Source: Cohaesibacter marisflavi (GTDB lineage: Bacteria; Pseudomonadota; Alphaproteobacteria; Rhizobiales; Cohaesibacteraceae). Taken from it: a stretch of DNA of 64,000 bases. Below the pieces are notes generated by a model, which was not told the origin of the DNA, did not search any database, and saw only the letters and a list, made by a program, of their open reading frames with translations. Of the stretch, positions 1 through 9,276 are shown in pieces. Numbering within the stretch: the stretch's first letter is position 1; each line of letters starts with the position of its first letter. Both the position numbers and the translations under genes were made by a program. The DNA is taken from contig NZ_FOVR01000007.1 of NCBI RefSeq assembly GCF_900115225.1, positions 160,110-224,109 on the forward strand. Direction: 5' to 3'.

Positions 1-320
1 ACTGGGAAGCCATTACCAACCTCACTACACACTGACGAAACTATGTATTCAAGAATTGTGCCAAATTGTTTCTGGGGTGAAATGAGCCCAAAATGGCTTG
101 TTTGTGCGATTCTGAAAGGTTTTTTGGATGGGGGTGTCCCAACAGATCGGGGCTAAACTTGCCGGGTTATGGCAAAAAATGCCGGGTGGCATCTGCAGTC
201 TTTTCCAGTTTATACTTTTCAACAGACCAAAAGACGCTATATAAGGGCTAAAACTAGTGTCGGCAGCTCAACAAGCAGGACCAGAGCTTGCTGCCGAATG
301 GAAAAGAGAAAGATCGATTG
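1..320. other. Intergenic region upstream of mnmA
   Basis: No convincing ORF lies here. There is a short inverted repeat near 171-184 (GGCA-AAAAA-TGCC type) and two copies of TGCCGGGT about 20 bases apart near 160 and 180. The stretch before mnmA must hold its promoter, but I cannot assign -35/-10 boxes with confidence. The gene to the left lies outside the window. Confidence 0.4.
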
Positions 321-1499
321 ATGCTAAACAGTCTCGATTTGCCTGGTCGCCCCGAAGACACCCGTGTTGTTGTTGCCATGTCTGGCGGCGTTGACTCGTC
401 CGTCACTGCAGCGCTCTTGAAACATCAGGGCTATGATGTCATCGGCGTGACCATGCAGCTATATGATCATGGCAAGGCCATGCACCGTGTTGGCGCCTGC
501 TGCGCTGGAACCGATATTCAGGACGCGCGCCGCGTGGCTGAACATCTGGGTATTCCCCATTATGTGCTCGATTATGAAAGCCGCTTCAAGGAAGCGGTGA
601 TTGATCGCTTTGCAGAAAGCTATCTGGCGGGCGAAACGCCTGTTCCGTGCGTGACCTGCAACCAGACGGTCAAATTCGAGGATCTTCTGGAAGCAGCCAA
701 AGAGTTCGGGGCCGACTGCATGGCGACCGGCCACTATATTTCGTCCAAGATGGTGGGCAACCGCCGGGTGCTGTTCCGCCCTTCCGATGAGGATCGTGAC
801 CAGACCTATTTCCTGTTTGCCACCACTCAGGAACAGATCGACTTCCTGCGCTTTCCGCTGGGCGGCATGTCCAAGCCGGAAGCCCGCCAGCTCGCTCATG
901 AGCTGGGGCTTGTGGTTGCGGACAAGAAGGACAGTCAGGATATCTGTTTCGTGCCAACGGGCAAATATACCGACATTATCGAACGCCTGCATCCGGGGGC
1001 GGCCGAGCCAGGCAAGATCGTGCATATCGATGGCACGGTGCTGGGTGATCACAAGGGGATCATTCATTACACCGTCGGTCAGCGTCGCGGCCTTGGGGTT
1101 TCCTATGGGGGCGGACCGCTCTATGTGGTCAAGCTTGATCCGGAGCAGAAGCATGTGCTTGTCGGACCGCGCGAAGCGCTGGTTACCCGTCGGCTGAAGC
1201 TGCGCGATGTCAACTGGCTCGGTCTACAGACCTTTGCCGAATTCCCCGAAAGCGGGCTTGAAATCTATGCCAAGGTGCGCTCAACCCGTCCGCCCAAGGA
1301 AGCTTTGCTCTATGCTCTGCCCAACGGTGAGTTCGAAGTTGAACTGCTCGATGGCGAAGAAGGGGTTGCGCCGGGGCAGGCATGCGTCTTCTATGAAGGC
1401 CTTGCCAAGGAAGCTCAGCTTTGGGGCGGCGGCTGGATTGATCGCACCGTAACCGAGCTGGCCATTCCTGAAACGATTGGCGTTTCTGCCGCCGAGTAG
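321..1499 (+). CDS. mnmA: tRNA-specific 2-thiouridylase MnmA
   Basis: Cytoplasmic enzyme that puts the 2-thio group on U34 of tRNA Lys, Glu and Gln, using ATP and a persulfide relay. The N-terminal PP-loop motif SGGVDSS sits at residues 21-27. The two catalytic cysteines expected of the family are visible: C110 in PCVTCN and C209 in SQDICFV. The length, 392 residues, is normal. A TTG 33 bases upstream is in frame, but the ATG at 321 gives the usual alphaproteobacterial N-terminus (MLNSLDLPG) and has a purine-rich stretch before it. The gene is monocistronic and ends in a strong shared terminator. Identification is secure from motifs and overall similarity. Confidence 0.97.
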   Translation: MLNSLDLPGRPEDTRVVVAMSGGVDSSVTAALLKHQGYDVIGVTMQLYDHGKAMHRVGACCAGTDIQDARRVAEHLGIPHYVLDYESRFKEAVIDRFAESYLAGETPVPCVTCNQTVKFEDLLEAAKEFGADCMATGHYISSKMVGNRRVLFRPSDEDRDQTYFLFATTQEQIDFLRFPLGGMSKPEARQLAHELGLVVADKKDSQDICFVPTGKYTDIIERLHPGAAEPGKIVHIDGTVLGDHKGIIHYTVGQRRGLGVSYGGGPLYVVKLDPEQKHVLVGPREALVTRRLKLRDVNWLGLQTFAEFPESGLEIYAKVRSTRPPKEALLYALPNGEFEVELLDGEEGVAPGQACVFYEGLAKEAQLWGGGWIDRTVTELAIPETIGVSAAE

Positions 1500-1520
1500 G
1501 GCTTTGGGTATCTGAAATCA

Positions 1521-1553
1521 AAAAAGGCCGGTCCTGATGGGACCGGCCTTTTT
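1521..1553. terminator. Bidirectional rho-independent terminator between mnmA and the OYE gene
   Basis: A perfect 14-bp stem (1521-1534 with 1540-1553) around a 5-base loop, with A residues on one side and T residues on the other. It therefore has a U-run in both transcription directions. It lies between two convergent genes. Confidence 0.93.
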
Positions 1554-1580
1554 GTTTGCTTGCTTTGGAATGTGCCTGCC

Positions 1581-2696
1581 TCAGGCCAACGTTGCCAGAT
1601 GGGCGCGCTCGAAGGAGCTGATTGCGTCGATGCGATTGGTGCGCACTTTCGCCGCCCAAGCGGCATCGCTGATGAGCGCCCGTCCAACGGCAATGAGGTC
1701 GAATTCGTCGCGTTCCATGCGCCCGATCAGCTTTTCAAGGCCCGTCATGGTGGCATCTTCCCCGCCAAAGGACGACAGGAAGTCAGTGCTGAGGCCGACT
1801 GAGCCGACGCTGATGGTTGGCTTTCCGGTAAGCTTCTTGGCCCAGCCAGCAAAGTTGAGACCGTCTTCGCCATCCGCATCGGGGAATTCCGGTTCCCAGA
1901 AACGGCGCTGAGAGCAATGGAATATGTCGACACCAGCGTCAGCCAAAGCGGTCAGCCAGCTTTCCATCTCTGCCGGACTTTTGGCCAGCTTGGCTGTATA
2001 ATCCTGTTGCTTCCACTGGCTGATACGCAGTATCAGCGGGAAAGCAGGGCCAATCGCCGCGCGACAAGCTTTGACGACTTCTAGCGCGAAGCGGGAGCGA
2101 TCCAAGAGGCTATCGCCACCCCATGCATCGGTGCGCTTGTTGGTGCCTTCCCAGAAGAACTGGTCAATGAGATAGCCGTGGGCGCCGTGTAGCTCTGCCA
2201 CGTCGAAGCCAAGATCCTTGGCACTTTTGGCTGAGGCAGCATAAGCGGCAATGGTGTCGGCGATATCGGCATCGCTCATGGTGTTGCCGCGCGGATCTCC
2301 CGGGCCAACCAGCCCTGAAGGGCTTTCCACCGGTGCACCGGGATCCCAATCACCACTGCGGGTAGAGCCCGTGTGCCAGATCTGCGGGCCCATCGCGCCG
2401 CCAGCATCATGAACAGCGTCTATCACCTTCTGCCAACCGGCCAGGGCGTCTTTGCCGTGGAAAAAAGGAATATGAGGCTGATTGCGAGAGGCCGGGCGGT
2501 CGATCACGGTGCCTTCGGAAAGGATGAGGCCCACTTCTCCTTCAGCTCGGCGGCGATAATATTCCGCATTCTTCTCGTTGGGGACGCCCTCTGGGGCAAA
2601 ATTGCGGGTCATGGGGGCCATGACGATGCGGTTTTTGAGATTGAGGGAGCCCATAGAGAAGGGGCGAAACAGGCTGCTTGTATCAATATCTGTCAT
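1581..2696 (-). CDS. NADH:flavin oxidoreductase, Old Yellow Enzyme family
   Basis: FMN-dependent TIM-barrel ene-reductase. The N-terminus has the family pattern (LKNRIVMAPMTRNFA), and the active-site region HGAHGYLIDQFFW is present at mid-protein. The C-terminal phosphate-binding part (DLIAVGRALISD) is also visible. About 371 residues from the ATG at 2696, a usual OYE length. An in-frame start further upstream (2771) would add a non-conserved tail. The physiological substrate cannot be read from sequence; the family reduces activated alkenes, nitro esters and similar compounds. Single gene, convergent with mnmA. Confidence 0.93.
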   Translation of the reverse strand: MTDIDTSSLFRPFSMGSLNLKNRIVMAPMTRNFAPEGVPNEKNAEYYRRRAEGEVGLILSEGTVIDRPASRNQPHIPFFHGKDALAGWQKVIDAVHDAGGAMGPQIWHTGSTRSGDWDPGAPVESPSGLVGPGDPRGNTMSDADIADTIAAYAASAKSAKDLGFDVAELHGAHGYLIDQFFWEGTNKRTDAWGGDSLLDRSRFALEVVKACRAAIGPAFPLILRISQWKQQDYTAKLAKSPAEMESWLTALADAGVDIFHCSQRRFWEPEFPDADGEDGLNFAGWAKKLTGKPTISVGSVGLSTDFLSSFGGEDATMTGLEKLIGRMERDEFDLIAVGRALISDAAWAAKVRTNRIDAISSFERAHLATLA

Positions 2697-3221
2697 CGTA
2701 TCATAACTGTCTGTGGGGTTTGAAAGGCGTTGCGGGAGGAAAAGGGCAACGGGAAACCTTACTTCTTCCATAAGGTATTCACTGTATGGCCGGTTTCAAT
2801 AGGTGGTCTGATGGGCGTTCTGTTTTCGCGGCGAGCCATCCTGCCATGAGGCGTCCACTGAGGGTAGGGTGTTGATAGAGGTATTTCGCATGCGCCTTTT
2901 TTGCAACAAGCCACAAGATCTGGCAGGCATGGTAGTGCGGATGGTTGCTCTTTTCTCTCTCCGGCTGTATGAAGCCGCGAAACCAACCAAAAAGGGGTGT
3001 TTTTTGTCGCGCTATTCCGCATCAGAGAATGTAACCAGCGCCGCATCGGCTTTCATCAAGCAGATGCGGAACGGTCGTCCTGTGCGTTGATCAGCCGCTC
3101 CTAAAGCTTGCTGCTGTCATACCAGGTCGATCTGGCTGGCAGCAAAATCTCCAACTTCCAAACATTCGGTCGAGATTTTGTCCTGCCCAATCATCTATTC
3201 CAAGATGTTTGGCAAGACCTC
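2697..3221. other. Intergenic region between divergent OYE and RNHCP genes
   Basis: About 525 bases. Small ORFs here (for example 2869-3090) have no recognisable product. An in-frame TTG at 3108 could extend the RNHCP gene to the left. The region presumably carries both divergent promoters, but I see no clear operator. Confidence 0.4.
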
Positions 3222-3761
3222 ATGTTTTACGACAAAAAAAACCACGGGCGGAGCAGCTTCCGCACCGATGACACCCCCTATCGCAAGAAAAGACAACACA
3301 AGACCAAACGGTGGCAGAACTCGGACAGGGAATTTCGATGCGCGCACTGCAAGCAGATGGTTTTTCTGACCTCTGACATGGGCACGGTTCATCGCAACCA
3401 TTGCCCCCATTGTTTGCATTCCCTGCATGTCGACACCAAACCGGGCAACCGTGCCTCCTTATGTCGGGCACGCATGGAACCGGTTGGCTTGACCTGCAAG
3501 CATAATGGCTTTGACAAATATGGCCGGGAGCGGGGAGGCGATATCATGATCGTTCACCTGTGCACCGGCTGTGGCACGGTGAATATCAACCGCATAGCGG
3601 CTGATGATTGCTGTGAGTTGATCCTTGCGCTGTTTGAACAGTCCCTGATCATGGACCAGAGGCAGCGGCGTCTTATAAATGAAGCCGGTATCCGGCTGCT
3701 GGACAGCCATGATGAGGAGCTTCTTCACATAGCTCTATTCGGCAAGAGATGGTCGCCATGA
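3222..3761 (+). CDS. RNHCP domain zinc-ribbon-like protein
   Basis: Cytoplasmic protein of about 180 residues carrying the RNHCP signature. The visible motifs are CAHC, RNHCPHC, a D-x-x-PGNRAS segment and CTGCGTVNINR, so it has several CXXC pairs likely to bind zinc. The family is of unknown function; RNA or nucleic-acid association is a guess only. I took the ATG at 3222; an in-frame TTG at 3108 would add 38 residues that do not look conserved. A run of eight A residues follows the start and could be slippery. The gene stands alone and is convergent with argE. Confidence 0.82.
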   Translation: MFYDKKNHGRSSFRTDDTPYRKKRQHKTKRWQNSDREFRCAHCKQMVFLTSDMGTVHRNHCPHCLHSLHVDTKPGNRASLCRARMEPVGLTCKHNGFDKYGRERGGDIMIVHLCTGCGTVNINRIAADDCCELILALFEQSLIMDQRQRRLINEAGIRLLDSHDEELLHIALFGKRWSP

Positions 3762-3840
3762 GTTGGATGGGCAGCGTGGAGGATAGACCAATGCGTTGCC
3801 CGTCTGTCAAACCGATCAATGGTATCGGAGCAGACCAAAG

Positions 3841-3866
3841 AAAAAGGCCGGGAAACCGGCCTTTTT
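3841..3866. terminator. Bidirectional terminator between RNHCP gene and argE
   Basis: An 11-bp perfect stem (3841-3851 with 3856-3866) closed by a GAAA loop, with A-tract and T-tract ends. It lies between two convergent genes and suits both. Confidence 0.93.
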
Positions 3867-3886
3867 GTCGTGTCATACTGTGTTGT

Positions 3887-5092
3887 TCAGCCTTTATGAG
3901 GCTTTTCAAGCTCGTGTGTCAGCTCGTCAAGAAAGCCGAGGCAGAGATCCAGCTGATCGATATCAACGAATTCATTCGGCTTGTGTGCCTGCTTGATGGA
4001 GCCTGGACCAACGATGACCGACGGGATCTTGCCAATGGTCTCGAACACACCGCCTTCGGAGCCATACGACACCTTGCCGCCCCATTCGGGCATAAGATGA
4101 GCGTGGCGTTCAAAGGCATCGGTGCCTCGTGCATCGCCCATGGCGGGATAGGCAAAGATCCTTTCCCACGTCACGCCGCTATTGGCCGCTTTGGAGGTCA
4201 TCTTGGTCGCGATGTCGGCTTCAATGCCTTCAAGCAGCGCCTTCATGTCGCCTTCAGCATCCATACCACTGATCGAACGCAGCTCGAAGGTGAAGCTACA
4301 GTCGCTCGGCGTCACGTTGGTTGCCACGCCCCCCGTGATCATGGTGGTCAACATGGTGGCATGAGGCACTGTGAAATCCTTGTCAAACGGACCTTCGACC
4401 TGATAGCGGTCTGCGCGTTCTGCGATGGTGCTGATCATACGTGAGGCATATTCCACCGCATTCACATGTTCTGGTGCGAAAGAAGAATGCCCCGACGTGC
4501 CCTTCACATGGGCGCGCATGGCGATTTTGCCTTTCTGGCCGGTGATGAGCTTCATTTCGGATGGCTCACCGATGATGGCTAGCTCGGGAGGCACATCCAG
4601 ATCGGCCAACCAGCGCGCGATGGCAGGGGCTCCCAGACACCCTACTTCTTCATCATAGGAGAAGCAGATATAGATCGGGCGTTTGAGGTCAGCCGTGGCA
4701 AAGGAAGCCGCCGCCGCCAGCACGCAAGCGCCAAAGCCTTTCATGTCGCAGGCGCCGCGTCCATAGATGCGACCTTCTCTCTCATCGGCTGAGAAGGGGG
4801 GGGTCACCCAGCTGTCTTCTGTGGCCGGAACCACATCTGTATGGCCTGACAGCACCACACCGGGCACATCGGCCGGGCCAAACCGGGCAACCAAATTGGC
4901 CTTGGTTCCTTCTTCATTGGGCAGGATCGTAACCTCTGCGCCCAATTTCTCGAGAGTTTCGGCTGCGTAGTCGATAAGCGCTCTGTTTGAACGACTGGAT
5001 ACGGAATCATATCCAATCAAAGCCCCCAGATGCGCCTTGGCCTGTTCAAGGGCAGGATGCTGGAGCGCGGGGGCTTCGATGGTGAGGCTCAT
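3887..5092 (-). CDS. argE: Acetylornithine deacetylase-type M20 hydrolase
   Basis: Zinc-dependent amidohydrolase of the M20 family; ArgE hydrolyses N-acetylornithine to ornithine and acetate. The metal-binding patterns are present: LSGHTDVVP, GRGACDMKGFG and the catalytic EE in YDEEVGCLGAP. About 401 residues from the ATG at 5092, which has AAAGG upstream; the alternative TTG at 5101 has worse spacing. It starts 5 bases after the stop of the TctA gene on the same strand, so it is probably co-transcribed with the tripartite transporter. That raises the possibility that it acts on an imported N-acyl amino acid rather than in arginine biosynthesis. An 8-G (C on the coding strand) run at 4796-4803 lies inside the gene. 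Confidence 0.9.
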   Translation of the reverse strand: MSLTIEAPALQHPALEQAKAHLGALIGYDSVSSRSNRALIDYAAETLEKLGAEVTILPNEEGTKANLVARFGPADVPGVVLSGHTDVVPATEDSWVTPPFSADEREGRIYGRGACDMKGFGACVLAAAASFATADLKRPIYICFSYDEEVGCLGAPAIARWLADLDVPPELAIIGEPSEMKLITGQKGKIAMRAHVKGTSGHSSFAPEHVNAVEYASRMISTIAERADRYQVEGPFDKDFTVPHATMLTTMITGGVATNVTPSDCSFTFELRSISGMDAEGDMKALLEGIEADIATKMTSKAANSGVTWERIFAYPAMGDARGTDAFERHAHLMPEWGGKVSYGSEGGVFETIGKIPSVIVGPGSIKQAHKPNEFVDIDQLDLCLGFLDELTHELEKPHKG

Positions 5093-5097
5093 TGGTC

Positions 5098-6579
5098 TCA
5101 AGCCTTTCTATTTCGGGATTTAAGGAATTCACGTCGGACAGTGAGCCCGACGACGAGGATAATCAGTGCGGCGAAAATCATCGTGATCGGAGAGGAAATC
5201 AGGACAGATGGATCTCCACGGGAAATTGCCAGTGCACGGCGCAGGTTTTCCTCGATCATCGGCCCGATGATGAAGGCGATGAGGAAGGGTGCTGCAGGGA
5301 TGTTCAATAGGAACATGATGAAGCCGGTTACGCCCATGATGAGCAGAATGGCAACATCGAACATGCTGGAGGCGATGGAGTAGATGCCAAACAGGCAGAG
5401 CAGCAGGACCACCGGAGCCAGCAGGGATTGTGGAACGCGGGCAACATGGGAGAAGCCGCGCATGATGACCTTCCCGGCAAAGAACAACAGTACCGAGGAG
5501 AAGAGCATGCCGATGAACAGCATATAGACTTCGTGGATGTTGGTCTGGAACAGCAGCGGCCCGGGAGTGAGGCCCTGGATCATGAAGGCGCCGAGCATGA
5601 CGCCGGTGATGACATCGCCGGGCACACCCAAGGCAAGCAGCGGGATCATGGTTGCACCGCAAGCCCCATTGTTGGCGGATTCGGAGGCGGCGATGCCTTC
5701 CAGCTCGCCCTTGCCGAAATTGTCACCATTCTTGGAGGTACGCTGCGCTTCGCCATAGGAGAAGAAAGCCGCAGCTGAAGGCCCGATGCCGGGGATTGCG
5801 CCCAGTACAGCACCGATGACGGAGCCGCGCAAAATGGATTTGACCGAGCCGATGAACTCGCTCCGGCTCACTTTCTGGTCGCCCAGCTTGGCGGCCTCAT
5901 TCTTGTGCGCGGCGCGGAAGACGATGAGTTTGAGCAGTTCTGGCAGGGCAAACAGGCCGATCAGAACCGGTGCAACCGAGAGGCCAGCCTGCATGTCATC
6001 CGTGAAGGCAAAGCGGAAGGAGCCATAAAGGTCTTCGCCTGCGGTTGCGAGCAACAGGCCGAAGGTTGCCGAGATGAGGCCGAGCAGCAGAGAATTGCCC
6101 GAAACGCCAGCAACTGTGGTGAGGGCAAACAGCATCAGCATGAAATATTCCGGCGGTCCGACGCGCAGAGCCAGAATGGCCAGTGGGGCTGCCAGAAAGA
6201 TCAGCGACAGGTTGGAGATGAAGTCGCCGATAACCGAGGAATAGAGCGCCATATTGAGCGCCTTGCCCGCCTTGCCCTGACGGGCAAGGGGATAGCCATC
6301 AAGGGCGGTGCAGGCAGCTGAAGCGGTGCCGGGGGTCTTGATCAGGATAGCGGATACCGAGCCGCCATAGGTCGAACCCTTGTAGAGGGCGACCAGCAGC
6401 AGGATGGAGGGAACCGGTTCCATATAGAAGGTAAAGGGCAAGGCGAGAGTAACTGCCATTGTGCCGGTCATGCCTGGAATGGCGCCAATGATCACGCCGC
6501 CCCAGATGCCTGCGGCCATGATCAGGAGATTCTGCCAGGTAGCTACAGCCTGCAAGGCATAGAGAATGTCGTGTGCCAT
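5098..6579 (-). CDS. tctA: Tripartite tricarboxylate transporter, large permease TctA
   Basis: Large membrane subunit of a TctABC-type secondary importer for carboxylates in the inner membrane. The protein is 493 residues, almost all hydrophobic segments, with the typical N-terminus (GVIIGAIPGMTGTMAVTLA) and the internal repeat AIPGIGPSAAAFFSYG. It follows tctB with a 12-base gap and is followed by argE after 5 bases, giving a tctC-tctB-tctA-argE order. The substrate cannot be deduced; citrate, other di- or tricarboxylates, or acyl amino acids are possible. Confidence 0.95.
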   Translation of the reverse strand: MAHDILYALQAVATWQNLLIMAAGIWGGVIIGAIPGMTGTMAVTLALPFTFYMEPVPSILLLVALYKGSTYGGSVSAILIKTPGTASAACTALDGYPLARQGKAGKALNMALYSSVIGDFISNLSLIFLAAPLAILALRVGPPEYFMLMLFALTTVAGVSGNSLLLGLISATFGLLLATAGEDLYGSFRFAFTDDMQAGLSVAPVLIGLFALPELLKLIVFRAAHKNEAAKLGDQKVSRSEFIGSVKSILRGSVIGAVLGAIPGIGPSAAAFFSYGEAQRTSKNGDNFGKGELEGIAASESANNGACGATMIPLLALGVPGDVITGVMLGAFMIQGLTPGPLLFQTNIHEVYMLFIGMLFSSVLLFFAGKVIMRGFSHVARVPQSLLAPVVLLLCLFGIYSIASSMFDVAILLIMGVTGFIMFLLNIPAAPFLIAFIIGPMIEENLRRALAISRGDPSVLISSPITMIFAALIILVVGLTVRREFLKSRNRKA

Positions 6580-6591
6580 GAGTGTCTCCGA

Positions 6592-7101
6592 TCAGAAGCC
6601 AAATTGTTTGGTCAGAATGCCAACAGGGAATTGTGTGCCGAGCGCCGAGTGGAACACCAACTGAAGCACAATCGGCCCCAGTAGCGTCAGGCCAATGGCC
6701 CAATAGCGATAGTTCTTTTCGCCGGTCAGAAGGATCATCGCACCGGTCAGGGCCATCGAGGCAATCAGGAAACCGACATAGGGCAACAGCAGAACATAGG
6801 CGATAAAGACGACCATTGCGCCAATGAAGCGGGTGATCAGAACGCTTTTCGGGGCATGGTCGGTTTCAAGTGCCTCGCTCTCTACCGCACGCCCGAGAAG
6901 AGCCAGAACGAAGAGAAGCAGACCAAGGGCACAGCCGATTATGGAGACGGTGCGGGGCCACATATCCGGCGGTGGCGCAAAGCCTGGAATGAAGGCCGGG
7001 CGCGGTACGTACACCGGGATGAGGGCAAAAATGACAAAGGCGAAGAAGGCCGCAATCAGCAGCCCGCAGAACCATGGGCTACGAAGAAAGGAAGTGTGCA
7101 T
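6592..7101 (-). CDS. tctB: Tripartite tricarboxylate transporter, small permease TctB
   Basis: A 169-residue protein with about four hydrophobic segments (near residues 8-28, 48-68, 90-125 and 130-155). It fits TctB by size and position between tctC and tctA. TctB proteins are poorly conserved, so synteny carries much of the weight. The start is the ATG at 7101, directly after a hairpin that separates it from tctC. Confidence 0.9.
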   Translation of the reverse strand: MHTSFLRSPWFCGLLIAAFFAFVIFALIPVYVPRPAFIPGFAPPPDMWPRTVSIIGCALGLLLFVLALLGRAVESEALETDHAPKSVLITRFIGAMVVFIAYVLLLPYVGFLIASMALTGAMILLTGEKNYRYWAIGLTLLGPIVLQLVFHSALGTQFPVGILTKQFGF

Positions 7102-7123
7102 GGCGGGAAGTCCCCAACAAAGG

Positions 7124-7150
7124 GCGTGGCCCTAATGGAAAGGGCCACGC
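7124..7150 (-). other. Intercistronic hairpin between tctC and tctB
   Basis: A perfect 10-bp GC-rich stem (7124-7133 with 7141-7150) around a 7-base loop, just downstream of the binding-protein gene. There is no clear U-run. It may stabilise the tctC mRNA or give partial termination, so that the binding protein is made in excess over the permeases. Confidence 0.6.
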
Positions 7151-7206
7151 TTGCTGTCAGATGATGTAGAGTTTTTACTCTTCTTGTTCAGCAGATAGAG
7201 CGTTTC

Positions 7207-8181
7207 TTATTCCGGCAGGTAGCCGAATTTCTTGGCAAGGCCATGGAACAGGTCATACTGTTCTTTGGCATATTTGGTCATGTCAATTTTGCCCACGGTG
7301 GAGATGGAGCCACGACGGCCAGCCAGCTTCAACCAGGTTTCATCGGTAGCCACTTTGCCAAGAACTTCGTCCCATTTGGCGATGACGTTTTCTGGCAGAC
7401 CCTTCGGCGCATAAAGAGCACTCCAGCCGGTGACCTGACCAGCCTGCTCATAGCCCAGCTCTGCTGCAGTCGGAGTATCTGGCAGTTTTGCCATGCGCTC
7501 CGGAGCAAAGACCATCAGGGCTTTCATGTCGCCGCTTTCGATATGCGGGATGAGGGACCCGGCAGAAACGGCAAGGAAGTCAACATGGCCACCGAGCAGG
7601 GCGGTTGCCAGTGCGCCGCCACCTTTGTAAGGCACCAGAGTGGCTGCGGTCAGTGGGTCCATACCAGCATCAGACAACAGGGCCTGAGAGGTGAAACCGT
7701 CGATAGCCGTCGCGCCGGAAGCGGCATAGGTCATCGCACCATTGCTGTCTTTGACGGCTTTGAGAAGCTCTTCAACGCTGTTGTAAGGGGAATCGCCCTT
7801 CACTGCGAGAATCATCGGGGTTGCTTCAAGCGCACCAAGGAAGGTGTAGGCGTCCCAGTTGACAGAAGCCTGCGGGTTGACAGCTGGGGTCAGTGCCATG
7901 CCAACGCGAGCCAGCAGCAGGGTGTAGCCATCTGGCTCTGCTTCTGAAACAGAACGGGCCCCGTTCATGCCGCCTGCGCCGGGTTTGTTGACCACGGTGA
8001 TCGGCTGTCCGAGATAGGTTTTGGCGGTTTCAGCAAGAGCGCGACCGGCAAGGTCGGATGCGCCACCCGGGCCATAAGGAATGGTGAGGGTAACAGCCTG
8101 GGTCGGGTAGCTGTCTTCGGCCATAGCTGCGCCAGTGAAAAGAGCGGTCGCCATCGCGAGGGCGGAAACAATTTTTTTCAT
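7207..8181 (-). CDS. tctC: Tripartite tricarboxylate transporter substrate-binding protein TctC
   Basis: Periplasmic binding protein of the Bug/TctC family, 324 residues. A clear Sec signal peptide (MKKIVSALAMATALFTGAAMA) precedes the mature start. Family hallmarks follow: the YPTQAVTLTIPYGPGGASD segment, the VNKPGAGGMNG loop that contacts the ligand, and a late GWSALYAPKG segment. First gene of the tctCBA-argE unit and divergent from a LysR regulator, which is the usual arrangement for a substrate-induced carboxylate importer. Confidence 0.95.
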   Translation of the reverse strand: MKKIVSALAMATALFTGAAMAEDSYPTQAVTLTIPYGPGGASDLAGRALAETAKTYLGQPITVVNKPGAGGMNGARSVSEAEPDGYTLLLARVGMALTPAVNPQASVNWDAYTFLGALEATPMILAVKGDSPYNSVEELLKAVKDSNGAMTYAASGATAIDGFTSQALLSDAGMDPLTAATLVPYKGGGALATALLGGHVDFLAVSAGSLIPHIESGDMKALMVFAPERMAKLPDTPTAAELGYEQAGQVTGWSALYAPKGLPENVIAKWDEVLGKVATDETWLKLAGRRGSISTVGKIDMTKYAKEQYDLFHGLAKKFGYLPE

Positions 8182-8259
8182 GTTTTAATGAACCTCTTAG
8201 ACTGCGGTCCGAAAAAGACCTTTGGAAGGTGTTGGATAATCCACAAAAACTTTCTTTCA

Positions 8260-8312
8260 CAGTATTCCCTTTTTTGCAAGAAAATAAGACAGTATGCATA
8301 TTTGTAATACTG
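8260..8312. promoter_or_regulatory. Putative LysR operator between tctC and its regulator
   Basis: CAGTAT at 8290-8295 and ATACTG at 8307-8312 form a perfect inverted repeat with an 11-base spacer, a T-N11-A-like LysR box. A further CAGTAT half-site lies at 8260-8265, 30 bases away. The main site lies just upstream of the LysR start codon, so binding could repress the regulator and activate tctC. Confidence 0.5.
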
Positions 8313-8324
8313 AGGCAGATCAAA

Positions 8325-9236
8325 ATGATGAAAATCCGCGAATTGCAGGCGTTTGATGCTTATATCCGACTGGGCGGCATGCGCAGTGCTGCAGACGAGC
8401 TAGGGTTGAGCCAGCCGATGATCAGCCGGTTGTTGATGGCGCTTGAAACGCGGGTGGGATTTGCCCTGTTTTTGCGCAAGCGGAACAAGTTGATCCCTAC
8501 GCCGGAGGCTTTCCAGTTTCATCAGACGGTGGTTCGGGGGCTGGAAAGCATCAGTGCCCTTTCCGAAGAAGCCAGCGCCATCGCCAACAACCAGCGCGGG
8601 CATCTGGTCATCGCCGCGCAGCCCATTTTCTGTGACACATTTCTCATTGATGCCATTGCCGAGTTTCAGAAGACACATCCACATGTGAGCGTCAGACTGC
8701 GTGATACCGGCATGAGCGAAATCATGCGCATGGTGGCTGAGCGCAGCTGCGATTTCGCTCTCGGAATCACGCTGGATGCCGACCCCTATGGTGCTGATGT
8801 GACATCGCTGGCGATCTGTGAAGCGCGCTGTCTCATGCCCAAGGGGCACAAGCTGCAGCATCTGTCGGAAGTGTCCCTGCAGAATCTGAAAAGGGAAACC
8901 TTTGTGGATCTGGCGCCTGGCAGCCCACTGCGCACGCGTATCGACTATATGATGCAGTCCATCGAAGTGGAGCGGGCGATTGTTGCCGAAACGCGCACCT
9001 TGCACGGGGTCGTGCGTTTGGTGGAGATGGGGGGGGGGTTGGCCATTGTTGACCCTGTTGCCTGTCTGCTGCTTGATGAGGACAAGGTCGTTGATTGTCC
9101 GTTGCTGCCATCCATCCGTTGGGATATCGCACAATTCGTGCCCAAGGATCGCCCCTTGAGCGGCATCGGTCTGGCCTTTGCGGAGGTGGTGGCTACCGAG
9201 ATCGGGCGCTTGAAGACGGCCGGTGTGATCCTCTAG
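8325..9236 (+). CDS. LysR-family transcriptional regulator
   Basis: About 303 residues from the ATG at 8325: an N-terminal winged helix (MKIRELQAFDAYIRLGGMR...SQPMISRLLMALE) and a C-terminal effector-binding domain. It is divergent from tctC, so it most likely controls the tctCBA-argE operon in response to the imported substrate. The track start at 8229 would add a tail that overlaps the operator. The coding sequence contains a 10-G run at 9029-9038, encoding part of MGGGL. Such a run is prone to slippage and to sequencing error, although the frame is intact here. Confidence 0.93.
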   Translation: MMKIRELQAFDAYIRLGGMRSAADELGLSQPMISRLLMALETRVGFALFLRKRNKLIPTPEAFQFHQTVVRGLESISALSEEASAIANNQRGHLVIAAQPIFCDTFLIDAIAEFQKTHPHVSVRLRDTGMSEIMRMVAERSCDFALGITLDADPYGADVTSLAICEARCLMPKGHKLQHLSEVSLQNLKRETFVDLAPGSPLRTRIDYMMQSIEVERAIVAETRTLHGVVRLVEMGGGLAIVDPVACLLLDEDKVVDCPLLPSIRWDIAQFVPKDRPLSGIGLAFAEVVATEIGRLKTAGVIL

Positions 9237-9276
9237 CCTTGAGCGTCCCGTGCCCGGTGCCACGGAACCGGAGAGA

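Noticed and set aside
459..1154. 231-residue ORF antisense to mnmA
   Set aside because: Shadow of a highly conserved gene; composition is that of the reverse strand of coding DNA.
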